From: Enterocloster asparagiformis
Lineage (GTDB): Bacteria; Bacillota; Clostridia; Lachnospirales; Lachnospiraceae
Assembly: GCA_018380885.1 (NCBI GenBank)
Contig: JAGZSY010000006.1
Coordinates: 62,001-126,000, forward strand
DNA length: 64,000 bases
Direction: 5' to 3'
Positions 8,459 through 16,766 of this stretch are shown here, in pieces. Below the pieces are notes generated by a model, which did no database searches, was not told where the DNA came from, and saw only the letters and a program-made list of their open reading frames with translations. Position 1 is the stretch's first letter, and each line of letters opens with the position of its first letter. The position numbers were made by a program, and so were the translations under genes.

Positions 8459-9331
8459 TTAATTTCCCGACAAAATTCTGGCCAGCTCGCTGTCCCCGTC
8501 GAGAATGATGGTCTTGTTGCTCCCCTTCATGGAGGCCTTCAGCGCATCCAGGGAACGCACGTAATTGTAAAAGTCCGCTTTGGACTCGTCGTTGTAAGCG
8601 TCGCTCAGAATCTGCATGTAGCGCGCCTCGCCCTCTGCCTTGGTTTTCTCCGCCTCGGCCTCCGCTTTGGCGATGGTCTCCTTCACCGTCCGGTCCGTCT
8701 CGTTCTTGATCAGCTGGGACTGGTAGTCGCCGTCCGCGGCGTACTGGGCCGCGATATTGTTCCGCTCGGAGATCATGCGCTGGTACACGGATTCCTTGTT
8801 GGAGTCCGGCAAATCCAGCTTCTTGGTCTCCACCGCGTAGATGTGGATGCCGTAGGAGTCCATGGAAGCCCCGATGTTGTCAGTGATCGCCTGGGCCAGC
8901 TCCCCGTCGCGGCCGGAGATGATGTCCGCCTGGTTGGTGGAGGACAGCACGGTCTTGATGGAGTTGTAGACCACGTTGCCCAAGCGGATCTCCGCCTTCT
9001 CCTTGCTGGCGTTCAGGGAGGACAGGTATTTTACCGGATCGCTGATATCCCAGATCACAAAGGAGTCCACGGTCATCACCTTTTTGTCCTTGGTGGTCAC
9101 GTCGCTGGGGTACAGGTCGGAGATCATTTTATACTTGGGCACCCGCTGCACGGTCTGCAAAAACGGGATGCACAGGGAGGGACCGGCATTTTCCTCCACC
9201 CGCACTACCTTGCCGAACTGCTTGATCAACACGTACTCGTTGGCCCTGGTGATCACCACCGCGTTGGAGAGTACAAAGACAGCCATGAGCACCAGGATCA
9301 GCCCCGCGCCCTTAAATATACGTTTTTTCAT
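8459..9331 (-). CDS. hflC: HflC-like SPFH/band-7 membrane protein
   Basis: A prohibitin/stomatin (SPFH, band 7) protein of about 290 residues with an N-terminal membrane anchor (about residues 8-28), the SPFH domain (about 30-190) and a coiled-coil tail containing an AEAEAEKTKAEGEARYMQ heptad region. HflC partners HflK in a membrane complex that modulates the FtsH protease in other bacteria. The ATG at 9331 overlaps the hflK stop as TGATG, indicating translational coupling; a GTG one codon earlier is an alternative start. The HflK-HflC order is conserved. Family assignment is firm; regulation of FtsH is known for the family, not shown here. Confidence 0.88.
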   Translation of the reverse strand: MKKRIFKGAGLILVLMAVFVLSNAVVITRANEYVLIKQFGKVVRVEENAGPSLCIPFLQTVQRVPKYKMISDLYPSDVTTKDKKVMTVDSFVIWDISDPVKYLSSLNASKEKAEIRLGNVVYNSIKTVLSSTNQADIISGRDGELAQAITDNIGASMDSYGIHIYAVETKKLDLPDSNKESVYQRMISERNNIAAQYAADGDYQSQLIKNETDRTVKETIAKAEAEAEKTKAEGEARYMQILSDAYNDESKADFYNYVRSLDALKASMKGSNKTIILDGDSELARILSGN

Positions 9332-10395
9332 CACTCAGCCGCTCCTTTCGCACCGTTGTTCACAAAGGAATCCAGCGGCAGCACCGTCTGGGTCCCGTCG
9401 GAACCGTTGATAATCACCTTGAGACCCGGGAATACCTCCTCCACCATCTCATAGAACATACGCTTTTTGGTGATCAGTGGGTATTTCGCATACTCGTCGT
9501 ACATATCGTTGAAACGCGATACCTGGCCCTCCGCCTCGCTGATCCGCTCCTGCTTGTAGGCCTCGGCGTCCTTTAAGGCCTTGTCGGCCTTGGCGTTTGC
9601 CGCGGGCAGCTGCTCGGACTGGTATTTCTTCGCCTCATTGAGCTTGGTGTCCATGCCCTGCTTGGCGTCCTCGACGGCTTTGAACGCGTCGTTGACCGCG
9701 TCCGTGGGCGGCACCGCATCCTGGATGGTCACGTTGTTGATGCCGAAGCCGATATCCTCCTGCTCCAGCCGCTCGGTAAGCAGGGACTTCACCTTGGTCT
9801 GAATCTCCGCCTTGCCCGTGGTGATCACCTCGTCCACGCCGTAGGAGCCCACGGTGTCGCGGATGTAGGACTGCGCCAGGTTGCGCAGAATGGAAATCGC
9901 CGACTCGCTGTTGATATACGCCTTCACCGGGTCCACAATCTGGTATTCAATGTAAAAGTCCACGTTGACAAAGTTGAAATCATTGGTAATCATCTCCGCC
10001 TCGCTGGTCACCGTGATGGGATTATTCTCGCTGTTGGCGTGATTGTAGGGGTCGTAATCCGGGTCGTAGCCGATGGACATGCCCCGAATCTCCTTGGACA
10101 TCTTGTGGACCTGCTGGATATAAGGCCATTTAAACTTAAAGCCCGAGGTAGTGACGCTGGAGGGCGATCCCAAAGTCGTGATCACCGCCATCTCGTTCTC
10201 CGACAGCGTGTAGAAAGACTGCAGCGCCGTGACCCCCAAAAACAGGACCAAAATCACCATTTTCAGGGCGAACAGCGCCGACCTTGCGCCCTTTCCGCCT
10301 CCGCCTCCATGTGGATTCCCCTGAGGCTGCGCCTGCTGGTTCATCTTCGCCTTATTATATTGATTCATAAAACTGTTACCGCCGAAAATGTTCAT
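9331..10395 (-). CDS. hflK: HflK-like SPFH/band-7 membrane protein
   Basis: A 354-residue protein: Gln/Gly-rich cytoplasmic N-terminus (residues 1-40, including a run of five glycines), one membrane helix (about 44-65), an SPFH domain and a coiled-coil tail. This N-terminal glycine-rich segment is characteristic of HflK. The ATG at 10395 is chosen because GGAAGGGAGAGG lies directly upstream; an upstream in-frame extension has no ribosome-binding site and overlaps the promoter. First gene of a two-gene operon with hflC. Confidence 0.88.
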   Translation of the reverse strand: MNIFGGNSFMNQYNKAKMNQQAQPQGNPHGGGGGKGARSALFALKMVILVLFLGVTALQSFYTLSENEMAVITTLGSPSSVTTSGFKFKWPYIQQVHKMSKEIRGMSIGYDPDYDPYNHANSENNPITVTSEAEMITNDFNFVNVDFYIEYQIVDPVKAYINSESAISILRNLAQSYIRDTVGSYGVDEVITTGKAEIQTKVKSLLTERLEQEDIGFGINNVTIQDAVPPTDAVNDAFKAVEDAKQGMDTKLNEAKKYQSEQLPAANAKADKALKDAEAYKQERISEAEGQVSRFNDMYDEYAKYPLITKKRMFYEMVEEVFPGLKVIINGSDGTQTVLPLDSFVNNGAKGAAE

Positions 10396-10482
10396 TTTCC
10401 TCTCCCTTCCGACATTTGTTGTCATTTGTATGCCAAATGTGACAATGCCGGAACGCTTTTTTACGCGCGCGACATTAGCAAA

Positions 10483-10511
10483 ATTATAACACACTATGAG
10501 GGACAGATCAA
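10483..10511 (-). promoter_or_regulatory. Promoter of hflK-hflC
   Basis: Minus-strand TTGATC (10511-10506), a 17-nt spacer and perfect TATAAT (10488-10483). The transcript would start near 10476, leaving about an 80-nt leader before the hflK ATG at 10395. Confidence 0.7.
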
Positions 10512-10562
10512 ATAAAGGTTTTTCCTTTTTAGGAAACAATATTCCACACTCCGCCCTCCCCG

Positions 10563-10591
10563 TTGCATTTCTCCGCCAATACTCTTATACT
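10563..10591 (+). promoter_or_regulatory. Promoter of the double-GNAT gene
   Basis: TTGCAT (10563-10568), a 17-nt spacer and TATACT (10586-10591), about 33 nt upstream of the ATG at 10624. It diverges from the hflK promoter. Confidence 0.7.
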
Positions 10592-10623
10592 GGAATTATC
10601 ATCATGAGCCGGGAGGTTTGCCT

Positions 10624-11577
10624 ATGCTTCAATACTCCGCCTTGTCCTGGAGGGATATGAACCAGGTGGTCGAATTGTGGAATATCTGTCCGGAGCTGGA
10701 CCCTGTGGATCACCACAAGCTGGCCGCCGTGCTCTTTGCCGACGAAAACTACAGCGGCGAAAACACGCTGGGCGCCTGGGACAACGATCAGCTGGCCGGG
10801 TTTATTCTGGGTATACGCCGCCGCTACCCCTATCTGGACCGGGGTCTGGAGCCGGAAAAGGCCTGGATTCTCTGCCAGGCCACTGCGCCCGCATACCGCA
10901 GCCGTGGAATCGGACAACAGCTGCTTGGCCGCTTGGAAAACCGTTGGACGGCCCAGGGGGTTACCCGCATCGTGCTCTCGGCTTTCAGTCCCTACTACTT
11001 TGCTCCCGGCCTCAAGGCATCTAATCCGGAAGCCATGATATTTTATAAAAGCCGCGGCTACGTCTGCGGCGCGCCGGCCTACTGGATGGAGCGGAATCTG
11101 GATCACCTCGTTGTTCCCCCTGCCGTCGCAGAGCTGAAACGCGCAAAACAGGATCAGGGATATTCCTATATTCCCTTTTCCTGGGAATATGCGCTTCCCC
11201 TCCTGGACTTTGCGCGGGAGCATTTCAGCACGGGGTGGCAGCACCATATCCGCCAGGCCATCCGGTCGGACAGAGCCGCGCAGACGCTGTACCTGTGCCT
11301 TTACAACGGATCAATCGCCGGTTACCTGCAGCGCAGCATGGACGGAGACCCCTGCCGCCTGGGCCCCTTCGGCGTGGCCCCCGCCCACCGGAACGGCGGA
11401 GTCGGCACGGTCCTGCTCTGGGAAATGTGGCGGTCTATGGCGGAGCAGGGACTAAGCTTTGTCTATTTCCAATCCACGGACCAGCCTGGACGCCGCTTCT
11501 ATGAGCGCCAGGGCATGGAGGTAAAACGGACCTTTTACCACTGCGAAAAAGCAGTTCAAGCACCGCTCCAGCGGTAA
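10624..11577 (+). CDS. Two-domain GNAT acetyltransferase
   Basis: A 317-residue protein with two GNAT folds. The first (about residues 5-150) has the acetyl-CoA loop SRGIGQQLLGRLE; the second (about 170-315) has RNGGVGTVLLWEMWRSM. Both pyrophosphate-binding loops keep the expected R/Q-x-x-G-x-G/A pattern, so neither half looks obviously dead. The ATG at 10624 is chosen over an upstream in-frame TTG because GGGAGG at 10611-10616 is correctly spaced only for the ATG. Substrate unknown. Monocistronic, with its own promoter and a hairpin after its stop. Confidence 0.85.
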   Translation: MLQYSALSWRDMNQVVELWNICPELDPVDHHKLAAVLFADENYSGENTLGAWDNDQLAGFILGIRRRYPYLDRGLEPEKAWILCQATAPAYRSRGIGQQLLGRLENRWTAQGVTRIVLSAFSPYYFAPGLKASNPEAMIFYKSRGYVCGAPAYWMERNLDHLVVPPAVAELKRAKQDQGYSYIPFSWEYALPLLDFAREHFSTGWQHHIRQAIRSDRAAQTLYLCLYNGSIAGYLQRSMDGDPCRLGPFGVAPAHRNGGVGTVLLWEMWRSMAEQGLSFVYFQSTDQPGRRFYERQGMEVKRTFYHCEKAVQAPLQR

Positions 11578-11598
11578 CCCTACGCCGCCGTACAGAAA

Positions 11599-11636
11599 GC
11601 GGACAGGCCATCCCCGAAAAGGGATTTCCTGTCCGC
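11599..11636. terminator. Hairpin between convergent GNAT gene and PTS operon
   Basis: GCGGACAGG (11599-11607) pairs with CCTGTCCGC (11628-11636). The minus side is followed by TTTCT, the plus side by a weakly T-rich stretch. Probably a modest bidirectional terminator. Confidence 0.55.
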
Positions 11637-11651
11637 CTTGCTCCCACCTCT

Positions 11652-12161
11652 CTAGCTTTTTCGCAGGCGGATCACCGGCTCCAGCTCCACGGCCTCTCCC
11701 CCGCTTCTGCAGCTTATCTCCGGATACGCCGCGCTGTTGCACACAATTACCACGGTGGTCATATCGTACCCTTCTTCCAACATCTGATCCAGCTTAAACT
11801 CCATCAGCAGATCCCCCGCCTTCACGCGGCTGCCCTAAGCCACATGTTCCTTGAACAGCCGCCCCTCCAGCCGCACGGTATCCAGACCGATGTGGATCAT
11901 CAGCTCCGTTCCGGCCTCCGTCACCATACCGATCGCGTGCTTGGTGCGAAACACCAGATTCACGGTCCCGTCCGCAGGCGCCACGATCCGGCCCCGGCCC
12001 GGAACAATGGCCGCGCCTTTTCCGATCACCTCTTCGCTGAAAACAGGATCGTTTACCTCCGCCATGGGAATCAGCCGCCCGTTCACCGGAGCCAGAATCT
12101 CATCCGGATTCCAGACCGCCTTTCCCCGTCTCTCCGCCTCTTTTCTGTTAAAAAACCCCAT
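11652..12161 (-). pseudogene. PTS EIIA (glucose-type, crr-like) interrupted by an in-frame amber codon
   Basis: From the ATG at 12161 (good GGAGGAGA site) the frame encodes a glucose-type EIIA domain with both histidines at family positions: H75 in TKHAIGM and H90 in LMIHIGLDTV. It stops at a TAG at 11837-11835 after residue 108. The same frame then continues with clear EIIA sequence (GSRVKAGDLLMEFKLDQ, then TTVVIVCNSAAYPEI) to a second TAG at 11654-11652. Family members usually have Gln or Glu at the amber position, so one CAG-to-TAG change explains it. The truncated product would lack the last beta-strands and probably be non-functional unless the codon is suppressed. It is the last gene of the PTS operon, whose EIIBC lacks its own EIIA. 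Confidence 0.85.
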
Positions 12162-12238
12162 CTATGATCTCCTCCCCTTTTATCTCCAGAACCCGCCTTT
12201 TCCGTGCAAACTGTAAAACCCGGGGACCGGCCGCCTTG

Positions 12239-13345
12239 TCACAACCGCTCTTTCAGCTGATACGCAAACCCGGACCGGTAAAAATCCAGCTTCCAGAGGT
12301 CCTCCTGCGCGATCTGCCCGCAGCAGTTCACGCGGCTGTCCTCCTCCAAATCCGCCAAAAGGAACTGCACCTCGCCGCTGTAACGGCCGTAGCCCTCGTT
12401 GTCCACCGTAACCATTCCACGCCTCCGCCTGCCGGACGGCCTGGGCGCGATCCGCCTGCCGATCCGCGACATTTCCCGGGAGGTCTCAGAGCGCAATAGC
12501 TGCCGGTTGCTGTCATAGCGGATGCGATGGGGCCCGCAAAGCAGAAGCTCCCGCTCCGCCCCGCTGATTCCGCCCTCCAGCCTCACGTTCAGAGTCAAAG
12601 GCTCCCGCCGCACCGTCCGGGCGATGCAGGCCAGCTCCTCCCGGCTGAAAAATTCGTCCGCGGCCATCACGCCGCCGATGCCGGGGCTGCCGGTCAACTC
12701 CACGCAAATCCGCTCCAGCTCCATCCGCCGGTGCTCCTCCAGGGTGGGAAGCCCCAGCCCCAGCGGCGGGCGGGGATGGCTTCTGCCGGGAATGCAGGCG
12801 TAGACGGCCAGGCCCAATCCGGCGAAGATGCGGTTCTGTTCCTCGAAAAACGCCCGGTCCAGACCAGTCTCCGGCCGCGGATAATAATTGTGGCAGGCGC
12901 GCAGCTCCATGGAAGGGTCGATGGCCGCCAAATCCGACCTGGTCCGCTTCGCCCTCTCCTCATCGCAGATCGAGGCGTTGATCACAAATCCTTTTATTTC
13001 CATATATTGGTAAAGTTTTCTGGCCTGCTCCAGATGGAAGCCGTAATCCAGCCGCAGCAGGCCGACGCCGGCCCGGCGGACCCGGGCGCAGAGTTCCCGA
13101 TCCTCCAGCAGCCGGGCGATCTCCCCGCCGCCGATATCCACCGTGAGCTCCATTCCCAGACTGTTGGTCAGGTTCGCCAGCTCCTCCAGCATTTCCACCT
13201 GGTCCTTCAGGTCCAGCTCCGGCAGATGGATGCTGGAGAACACCTCCCCAAACCCGTATCCGCGGGCCAGCTTCAGATAATCCGCCCATTCTCCCGTCTG
13301 TTTTTTCCACTGTCTGGACGGATATACGGCGACGCTGCTGTACAT
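12239..13345 (-). CDS. GH170 / MupG-like (DUF871) 6-phospho-glycosidase
   Basis: A 368-residue protein of the former DUF871 family, now GH170, whose characterised member MupG of Staphylococcus aureus is a 6-phospho-N-acetylmuramidase. A TIM-barrel N-domain covers about residues 1-240 (SVAVYPS, the FSSIHLPE segment, TVDIGG, LRLDYGF, NASICDEE, CHNYYPRPETGLD) and a smaller C-terminal beta domain about 250-368. In S. aureus mupG sits with murQ, murP and murR; here it sits with an EIIBC and RpiR regulator but no murQ, and with three sugar-phosphate isomerases. It probably hydrolyses a PTS-imported 6-phosphorylated disaccharide, perhaps not a muropeptide sugar. AAGGAGG precedes the ATG. Confidence 0.82.
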   Translation of the reverse strand: MYSSVAVYPSRQWKKQTGEWADYLKLARGYGFGEVFSSIHLPELDLKDQVEMLEELANLTNSLGMELTVDIGGGEIARLLEDRELCARVRRAGVGLLRLDYGFHLEQARKLYQYMEIKGFVINASICDEERAKRTRSDLAAIDPSMELRACHNYYPRPETGLDRAFFEEQNRIFAGLGLAVYACIPGRSHPRPPLGLGLPTLEEHRRMELERICVELTGSPGIGGVMAADEFFSREELACIARTVRREPLTLNVRLEGGISGAERELLLCGPHRIRYDSNRQLLRSETSREMSRIGRRIAPRPSGRRRRGMVTVDNEGYGRYSGEVQFLLADLEEDSRVNCCGQIAQEDLWKLDFYRSGFAYQLKERL

Positions 13346-13371
13346 AGGCTACCTCCTTTTGTATACTGTTT

Positions 13372-14298
13372 TTATGGTTTCCAGGCAATCAGCAGCCTGG
13401 CGCTGCCCCGAATCTCCACCGGACCGCAGCTGGCCGGAATCAGGATGGTTCCGGTATAGGAGAGGGGGTATTCCTCCCCTGCTCCCACCACCCGGCATTC
13501 TCCCTCCACACAGCACAGAATCCGGTAACCGCCGTACTCCTTAAGCACCCAGGAATCCGCCACGTCCAGCACATCCACCCCAAAAAGCCTGTGGCGGACC
13601 AGCGCCCGCGGCCTGCCCGGAAGCTTCTCCTGGGCGTGCGCGATCTCACAGCGCAGCGACGGGTCCAGAATCGCAAAGCCCTTGTCCAAATCCAGGGGCC
13701 TGCCTCTGCCGTAATCGTACAGCCGGTAGGTGATTCCCCCAAAGCTGCCCACCTCCAGGGCCAGCATATGCTTTCCGCAGGCGTGGACCATGCCCGCGGG
13801 AATCATGGCGAAGTCCCCAGCTTTTACCGGGATGCGCACCAGATACCGCTCCATGTCCCCGGATTCCGCGGCCTTCCTTAAAATGTCCTTGTCCGGGCAC
13901 TCCACCCCTGCGGTGATGTACGCCCCCTCATCCGCCTCCAGTATATACCAGGACTCGCTCTTCTCAAAATCCCCGGCCGCCCGGGCCTGGGCCTCGTTGG
14001 GATGAACCTGTATGGATAGGTCCTCCCTGGTATCCATGTATGCCACTCGGACCAGCTGATCGCTGCCGTCCTGTCCCATCAGCGCCTGGTGGAAATCCGC
14101 AATGACCTGATCGATCCCCTGTCCCCTGAAGGGGCCTTCCTCCACCCGGTTCTCCGACCCCCTGTAAGCGCAGACCTCGCGGCTGATGCCAATGCCGTCC
14201 TCCGCCAGTCCTCTGATCCTCTTTAAACGGTCCCCCGCCCAGACTGCCTTTTTGTAGACTGGCTCCAGGCGGATCGGCCCTAATTCTGTTTTTCCCAT
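13372..14298 (-). CDS. manA: Class I mannose-6-phosphate isomerase
   Basis: A 308-residue type-I phosphomannose isomerase (cupin fold, zinc enzyme interconverting mannose-6-P and fructose-6-P). The metal-site motif SIQVHPN lies at residues 95-101, with GDFAMIPAGMVHACGKHMLALEVG further on. Length matches the short bacterial form (about 310-320). It overlaps the preceding cupin isomerase gene by 19 bp, implying translational coupling. This is one of two ManA-type proteins in the operon; the other is longer and N-terminally fused. The name reflects family, and substrate may be another aldose-6-phosphate. Confidence 0.82.
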   Translation of the reverse strand: MGKTELGPIRLEPVYKKAVWAGDRLKRIRGLAEDGIGISREVCAYRGSENRVEEGPFRGQGIDQVIADFHQALMGQDGSDQLVRVAYMDTREDLSIQVHPNEAQARAAGDFEKSESWYILEADEGAYITAGVECPDKDILRKAAESGDMERYLVRIPVKAGDFAMIPAGMVHACGKHMLALEVGSFGGITYRLYDYGRGRPLDLDKGFAILDPSLRCEIAHAQEKLPGRPRALVRHRLFGVDVLDVADSWVLKEYGGYRILCCVEGECRVVGAGEEYPLSYTGTILIPASCGPVEIRGSARLLIAWKP

Positions 14299-14849
14299 AC
14301 GATCTCCCCGTTTCGTTTGTAGCAGCGGTACGGAAAACCGTGCTCCCTGATGGACTGGTGATCCTGTTTGCTGGACGGCAGGCTGCAGGCGGCCACGGCC
14401 AGCACCTCGTCCCCGGAATTGATGATCCGGTGGGCGTAATGCCCGTTTATATAGTGAAGCGATCCCGGATAAATTTTTTCTGCGTAGAAATCATCCCCGC
14501 CGTCCCAGAACAGCAGAAAGCCCGTTCCCTTCAGCCCGTAATAGTACTCGTCGCAGTCCTGGTCGCCGTGGTAATGGCCGCTGGTCATGGCGCACTCGCC
14601 GTCCACGGTGAAGGGATTGATATAGGTGATCCCCCACTGGAGATTCCCCTTTACAAAGCCTTCCCGGTTGAAGTTCTGGTTGTGGACCCAGTAGGCCAGC
14701 TCGTCGCCGTGCTCGCTCAGAGCGGCCTCGTTCTTGTAGACGCCGGTGCATTCCCGGACCAGCTTCTGTCTGCGCACCACATTTTCACCCTTCAACACAC
14801 ACTCGTTCCAAAATTCCTGCACCCCTTTTGGCTCACGCACAAATTCCAT
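14280..14849 (-). CDS. Cupin-type glucose-6-phosphate isomerase (cPGI)
   Basis: A 189-residue cupin matching the archaeal-type phosphoglucose isomerase family (PF06560). The metal ligands are in place: H92 and H94 in SGHYHGDQ, E101 in DEYYYGLKG, and H140 in HYAHRI, with the same spacing as in the Pyrococcus furiosus enzyme (88, 90, 97, 136). It would interconvert glucose-6-P and fructose-6-P. The start is 4 nt downstream of the upstream gene's stop. Having this beside two mannose-6-P isomerases in one PTS operon is unusual and suggests that the imported sugar yields both aldose phosphates. Confidence 0.85.
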   Translation of the reverse strand: MEFVREPKGVQEFWNECVLKGENVVRRQKLVRECTGVYKNEAALSEHGDELAYWVHNQNFNREGFVKGNLQWGITYINPFTVDGECAMTSGHYHGDQDCDEYYYGLKGTGFLLFWDGGDDFYAEKIYPGSLHYINGHYAHRIINSGDEVLAVAACSLPSSKQDHQSIREHGFPYRCYKRNGEIVWEKQN

Positions 14850-14852
14850 CTT

Positions 14853-16715
14853 TCAATCCCTCTTTCTATTTTGATAGTCCGGGTTTTTGTACCGGCTGTA
14901 CCCGTCCCGCAGAATCACTTTATGTACGACCGCGGGCTGATAGCTCTGCGCCTCAATCACATAATCGTCAATATCCGCCGGAATCGTCACGATATCCAGG
15001 AAATTGGCGGTGTAGGAAAATTCCGGGCGGCTCTTGGAGTAAATCTTCACCTGCTCTCCGTCCACCACGGTGACGACCGTAAACTGGCCGTTGTTTTTGC
15101 CCTCGTACACCGCGTGGGTATCCATCTCGATGCGGCGCGTCTCGTAATACATCAGCTCCGTTCTGCCGACCACATACTCCTTGTACCCCTCTCCCTCTCC
15201 GATCAGAATGGGATCGATGGCGATATTGTCCCGCACCCACTTGCTGTCGCGCTCAAAATGGAGCACCTGTTCGGCGTTCTTCGTGTGGATTGGCCGGGTA
15301 TTTCCGTCCTTGTCCTTGCGGTTGTAGTCGTAAACCTTATAGGTGTAGGAGCCGATGGTCAGGCTGCCCAGCTCCAGAATCAGCTGGTTCCTACCGGAGG
15401 CGTGGACCGTCCCCGCAGGTAGCATGATCTGGCGTCCCGGCACGCTGTCCAGTCCGTTGATGTATTTCTGGTAATCGATCATCTCATGGCTGGTCTCCGA
15501 GTCCTTTGCCAGCTGGAGAAATTCCCGTCCGTCCCCGCAAAAGCCGCAGTAGGTCTTGGCCCCGTGGCCCGTTGCGACCACGTAGTAGGCCTCGTCCTGC
15601 CGCCCGAATTCGTCGTAGTGGTCGATGACAAAGTCCTCATCCGGGTGGACCTGGACCGACATGTTGCCGTTGCTGTGCCAGGTATCGTCGTAATTAAACC
15701 GCACCGGGAAATACCCCTCGAACTCATCCAGACAGCGCTGCCCCATGATCTCCAGCCCCTTCTTCTGGACGAATGTGGAGAAGGGGAAATCCACCGCCTT
15801 GCCCGCCACGTCCACGACGATGCTGACCTCCATGGGAATAAAGTCGAAAATCCAGGCGATATTGCCTGCAATGTCCCCGGGAATCTTTCTGACCTTGCGG
15901 ATCAGCTCTCCGCCCCAGATTCCTTCCAGATACACCGGCTTTGCGCGGAAGGGATGCTTTGCCAGCTGCGTCAGGATTTCGTCCATGGTTGCGGCCGCCA
16001 TCATCATGTAATGGTCGTCCCAGTTTCCCAGGAGATAGAAATCCAGCAGATTTTCCTGGAGCAGCTCCCTGCGCAGCTTCACCGCCACCTCGTAGTCCAC
16101 GTAATAATTCCGGCGCATCAAAAGGTTGAAGGGTCTGCCCTCCCGGTCGCCGATGTTGACCACCTTCTTCTCCCTGGCACGGATCGCCGCCACCTTGGGC
16201 GTCACGTCCACATACCCCTTTACCTGGGCGTAAGGCCGCAGGGCGCTGCACAGGCTGCCCAGACCGTACAGAACGGCGTAACCGTCCCCCAGGCCCGCGA
16301 GCACACGTTCCGCTTTCTCCAGGTCCACAAAATCGTCCATTCTGCCGCGGTACAACCGCCCGAACAGCAGCACCGGATCGTCCTCATAATTCAGCGGAAG
16401 GCTCTCCCGCGTCAGCGCTTCGATCTCCTCCTGGGATTTGTAAAGCTCCCTCATATCCACCAGCTTCACCTGGTGTCCCCGCGTTTCCAGTTCATCCCTC
16501 ACCGCCTTCACCAGAAGGTCGAAGGGGGCGCTGACATAACCGTCCAGAGCCAGAAGGGCCGCGCCCGCCTCGGCGTTGGACTCCATGGCCGCGGCCAGGC
16601 GCCCGGCAAGCTCCTCCGTATGTTCCGTCACATCTCTTTGAATCTCGTCCGTCAGCCCGATCCGGTTGACCGCCTGTGTATCGTCATACGCCAAAGGCTT
16701 AAACATAAAGCTCAT
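14853..16715 (-). CDS. Mannose-6-phosphate isomerase-like protein with extra N-terminal domain
   Basis: A 620-residue fusion. Residues about 270-600 form a class I mannose-6-phosphate isomerase with NMSVQVHPDEDF, PAGTVHASGRNQLILELG and a zinc-site pattern. Residues 1-230 form a second domain reminiscent of a nucleoside/uridine-kinase-like P-loop fold (ALLALDGYVSAPFDLLVKAVRDE, VLLFGRLYRGRMDDFVDLEKA), but the position expected for GxxGxGK[ST] reads DGYVSAPFDL, so nucleotide phosphate binding is probably lost. The N-domain may bind a sugar phosphate or be regulatory; this is inference. AAGGAG precedes the ATG; the preceding gene is the EIIBC permease, 51 bp upstream. Confidence 0.8.
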   Translation of the reverse strand: MSFMFKPLAYDDTQAVNRIGLTDEIQRDVTEHTEELAGRLAAAMESNAEAGAALLALDGYVSAPFDLLVKAVRDELETRGHQVKLVDMRELYKSQEEIEALTRESLPLNYEDDPVLLFGRLYRGRMDDFVDLEKAERVLAGLGDGYAVLYGLGSLCSALRPYAQVKGYVDVTPKVAAIRAREKKVVNIGDREGRPFNLLMRRNYYVDYEVAVKLRRELLQENLLDFYLLGNWDDHYMMMAAATMDEILTQLAKHPFRAKPVYLEGIWGGELIRKVRKIPGDIAGNIAWIFDFIPMEVSIVVDVAGKAVDFPFSTFVQKKGLEIMGQRCLDEFEGYFPVRFNYDDTWHSNGNMSVQVHPDEDFVIDHYDEFGRQDEAYYVVATGHGAKTYCGFCGDGREFLQLAKDSETSHEMIDYQKYINGLDSVPGRQIMLPAGTVHASGRNQLILELGSLTIGSYTYKVYDYNRKDKDGNTRPIHTKNAEQVLHFERDSKWVRDNIAIDPILIGEGEGYKEYVVGRTELMYYETRRIEMDTHAVYEGKNNGQFTVVTVVDGEQVKIYSKSRPEFSYTANFLDIVTIPADIDDYVIEAQSYQPAVVHKVILRDGYSRYKNPDYQNRKRD

Positions 16716-16766
16716 AATTTATATCTCCTTCTACATTTACTCACATTTTCCGAAATTTAGCTCGTG

